Part shown: piece by piece, positions 63,452-64,000 of the stretch
Layout: the number at the start of each line of letters is the position of its first letter
Numbering within the stretch: position 1 is the first letter of the stretch
NCBI GenBank assembly: GCA_003612585.1
Contig: RAZH01000005.1
Location: 180,201-244,200 of the forward strand
Length of the DNA: 64,000 nt
Origin: a bacterium 1XD42-54
GTDB lineage: Bacteria > Bacillota > Clostridia > Lachnospirales > Lachnospiraceae
Direction: 5' to 3'
Translations under genes and position numbers: made by a program
Notes under the pieces: generated by a model
Database searches by the model: none
Seen by the model: the letters and a program-made list of their open reading frames with translations, nothing else
What the model was told of the DNA's origin: nothing

Positions 63452-63827
63452 AGCTCACACTCCTTACCGCCGTGATTGCTTCATGGAAACGCTCATTTCT
63501 TAGCTTTACGGCTTTTCCTGCATAGGTTACTTTGGGACGGACGGCATAGCATATCTGGGACTTGATGAAGCTGTACGGCTTCTTGCCGTCAAAGGTCTTT
63601 TGGCTCATAAACCATGTGAGGGCGACGGGTATTCCAAAGTATTTGAGGAAAGCCCCCTCAATCATGGATAAGGGCGGGAAGTCCCCAAATAAAATGACGA
63701 TAAACTCCGTCATTACGAACCATGCAATCTGGGTAAAGGTAACGGGGAACGGCAGGTTAAAGTCATTGATTGCATACAAGACTTTTTCTACATTCCATAT
63801 CCCTGTATAGGATTTAATCTTTTTCAT
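63438..63827 (-). CDS. Conjugation membrane protein TcpE (Tn916 Orf17 type)
   Basis: This 129-residue protein starts at ATG 63827 behind AAAGGAG. Two membrane helices (about 25-65) form the TcpE family core (FPVTFTQIAWFVMTEFIVILFG, then IPVALTWFMSQKTFDGKKPYSF). It is a small membrane partner in Gram-positive conjugation systems. It precedes the VirB4-like gene, which it overlaps. In Tn916 an ArdA-type gene would lie upstream; here another gene end and its terminator come first. Confidence 0.9.
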   Translation of the reverse strand: MKKIKSYTGIWNVEKVLYAINDFNLPFPVTFTQIAWFVMTEFIVILFGDFPPLSMIEGAFLKYFGIPVALTWFMSQKTFDGKKPYSFIKSQICYAVRPKVTYAGKAVKLRNERFHEAITAVRSVSYVPD

Positions 63828-63857
63828 GCTTTCAGCTCCTTTCGTTGTAATAGAAAA

Positions 63858-63879
63858 GGGACAGCATTTTCACTGTCCC
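63858..63879 (-). terminator. Intrinsic terminator of the right-edge gene
   Basis: GGGACAG (63858-63864) and CTGTCCC (63873-63879) pair around eight bases. Read leftward, CTGTCCCTTTTCTATT supplies the T-rich run. It would stop transcription entering from the right before orf17. Confidence 0.75.
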
Positions 63880-63939
63880 TGTAAATAGAAATGATATTGT
63901 CAATATTGGTTGACACTTTTTTTGCAAGGATATCAATGC

Positions 63940-64000
63940 CTAAGCAGCAGTATCCAGAGCTTCATAATATCTCTGCCGCTTGACCATAGGAGGAAGCCCA
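63940..64000 (-). CDS. C-terminus of an unidentified gene, cut by the right edge
   Basis: An open frame enters from the right edge and ends at TAG 63942-63940, with last residues GLPPMVKRQRYYEALDTAA. A terminator follows 60 bases on. It does not look like the end of ArdA, expected here in Tn916. The basic KRQRYY tail and the TGTCAACC sequence just beyond suggest an insertion-sequence transposase end, but this is a guess from 19 residues. Confidence 0.35.
   Translation of the reverse strand, partial: GLPPMVKRQRYYEALDTAA

Larger units (their letters stand above)
48848..64000. mobile_element. Tn916-like integrative conjugative element with serine recombinase (left part)
   Basis: From the break in the cwlD-like gene to the right edge, all recognisable backbone genes are of an integrative conjugative element. 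They are a large serine recombinase, small accessory proteins, Orf8-, Orf7- and Orf9-type regulators, a TetR/ABC-transporter cassette, and the conjugation genes orf13 to orf17 in Tn916 order. The genes orf18 to orf24 and the right attachment site are not reached. The int/xis pair of Tn916 is replaced by the recombinase, as in Tn5397, and tet(M) by the transporter cassette. Confidence 0.85.

Overview
The window looks like a chromosomal segment of a spore-forming gut Clostridium relative, most probably a Lachnospiraceae member (Blautia/Ruminococcus-like). The reasons are intermediate base composition, strong AGGAGG ribosome sites, a Met T-box before metG, the spore genes spmB and cwlD plus a pdaB-like deacetylase, a QTGD-type sortase signal, and a Tn916-like conjugative element. 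This assignment is inference; no rRNA is present.

Layout. (1) 1-3235: a secreted propeller-like protein (cut by the left edge) diverges from a two-component system across a promoter region holding three copies of one octamer. (2) 3278-5204: a MarR-type DNA-binding domain is continuous in frame with citrate synthase, behind a promoter, a palindromic operator and a leader hairpin. (3) 5257-8375: a PdaB-like deacetylase with altered active-site motifs, a decapitated ceramidase-like pseudogene abutting a 66-bp inverted-repeat element, and an AAA ATPase/DUF234 gene. (4) 8553-19209: a nine-gene leftward unit: M42 aminopeptidase, amidohydrolase, oligopeptide ABC importer (binding protein, two permeases, two ATPases), AprA/fumarate-reductase-like flavoprotein and a two-cluster ferredoxin. 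Two of its gaps hold long hairpins with the same loop but different, perfectly paired arms. (5) 19341-27456: a YARHG protein, a two-component system with a three-gene ABC-2 exporter, and a MerR/MATE pair. (6) 27639-38129: housekeeping genes (xpt, YkgJ-like, CDF, M18 peptidase, T-box/metG, DUF885, spmB, DUF1622, degV). (7) 38278-48231: a 1485-residue sortase-anchored surface protein, a second DUF234-type ATPase, the sua5/dead-phosphatase/upp cluster and an S1-domain protein. (8) 48284-64000: an integrative conjugative element has cut into a cwlD-like amidase gene. It has Tn916-type conjugation genes (orf13-orf17) and regulators (orf7, orf8, orf9 types). It uses a large serine recombinase in place of int/xis, and a TetR/ABC-transporter cassette sits where tet(M) lies in Tn916. 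The right end is outside the window.

How the genes fit together. The peptide-import unit can be read as one pathway: uptake, hydrolysis by two metallohydrolases, then an electron-transfer step on a flavoprotein/ferredoxin pair. Its substrate is unknown. Together with the repeated hairpins it is the best candidate for an undescribed system here. The MarR-citrate synthase fusion is the most unusual single gene. The conjugative element is the most recent arrival and probably costs the host its cwlD function.
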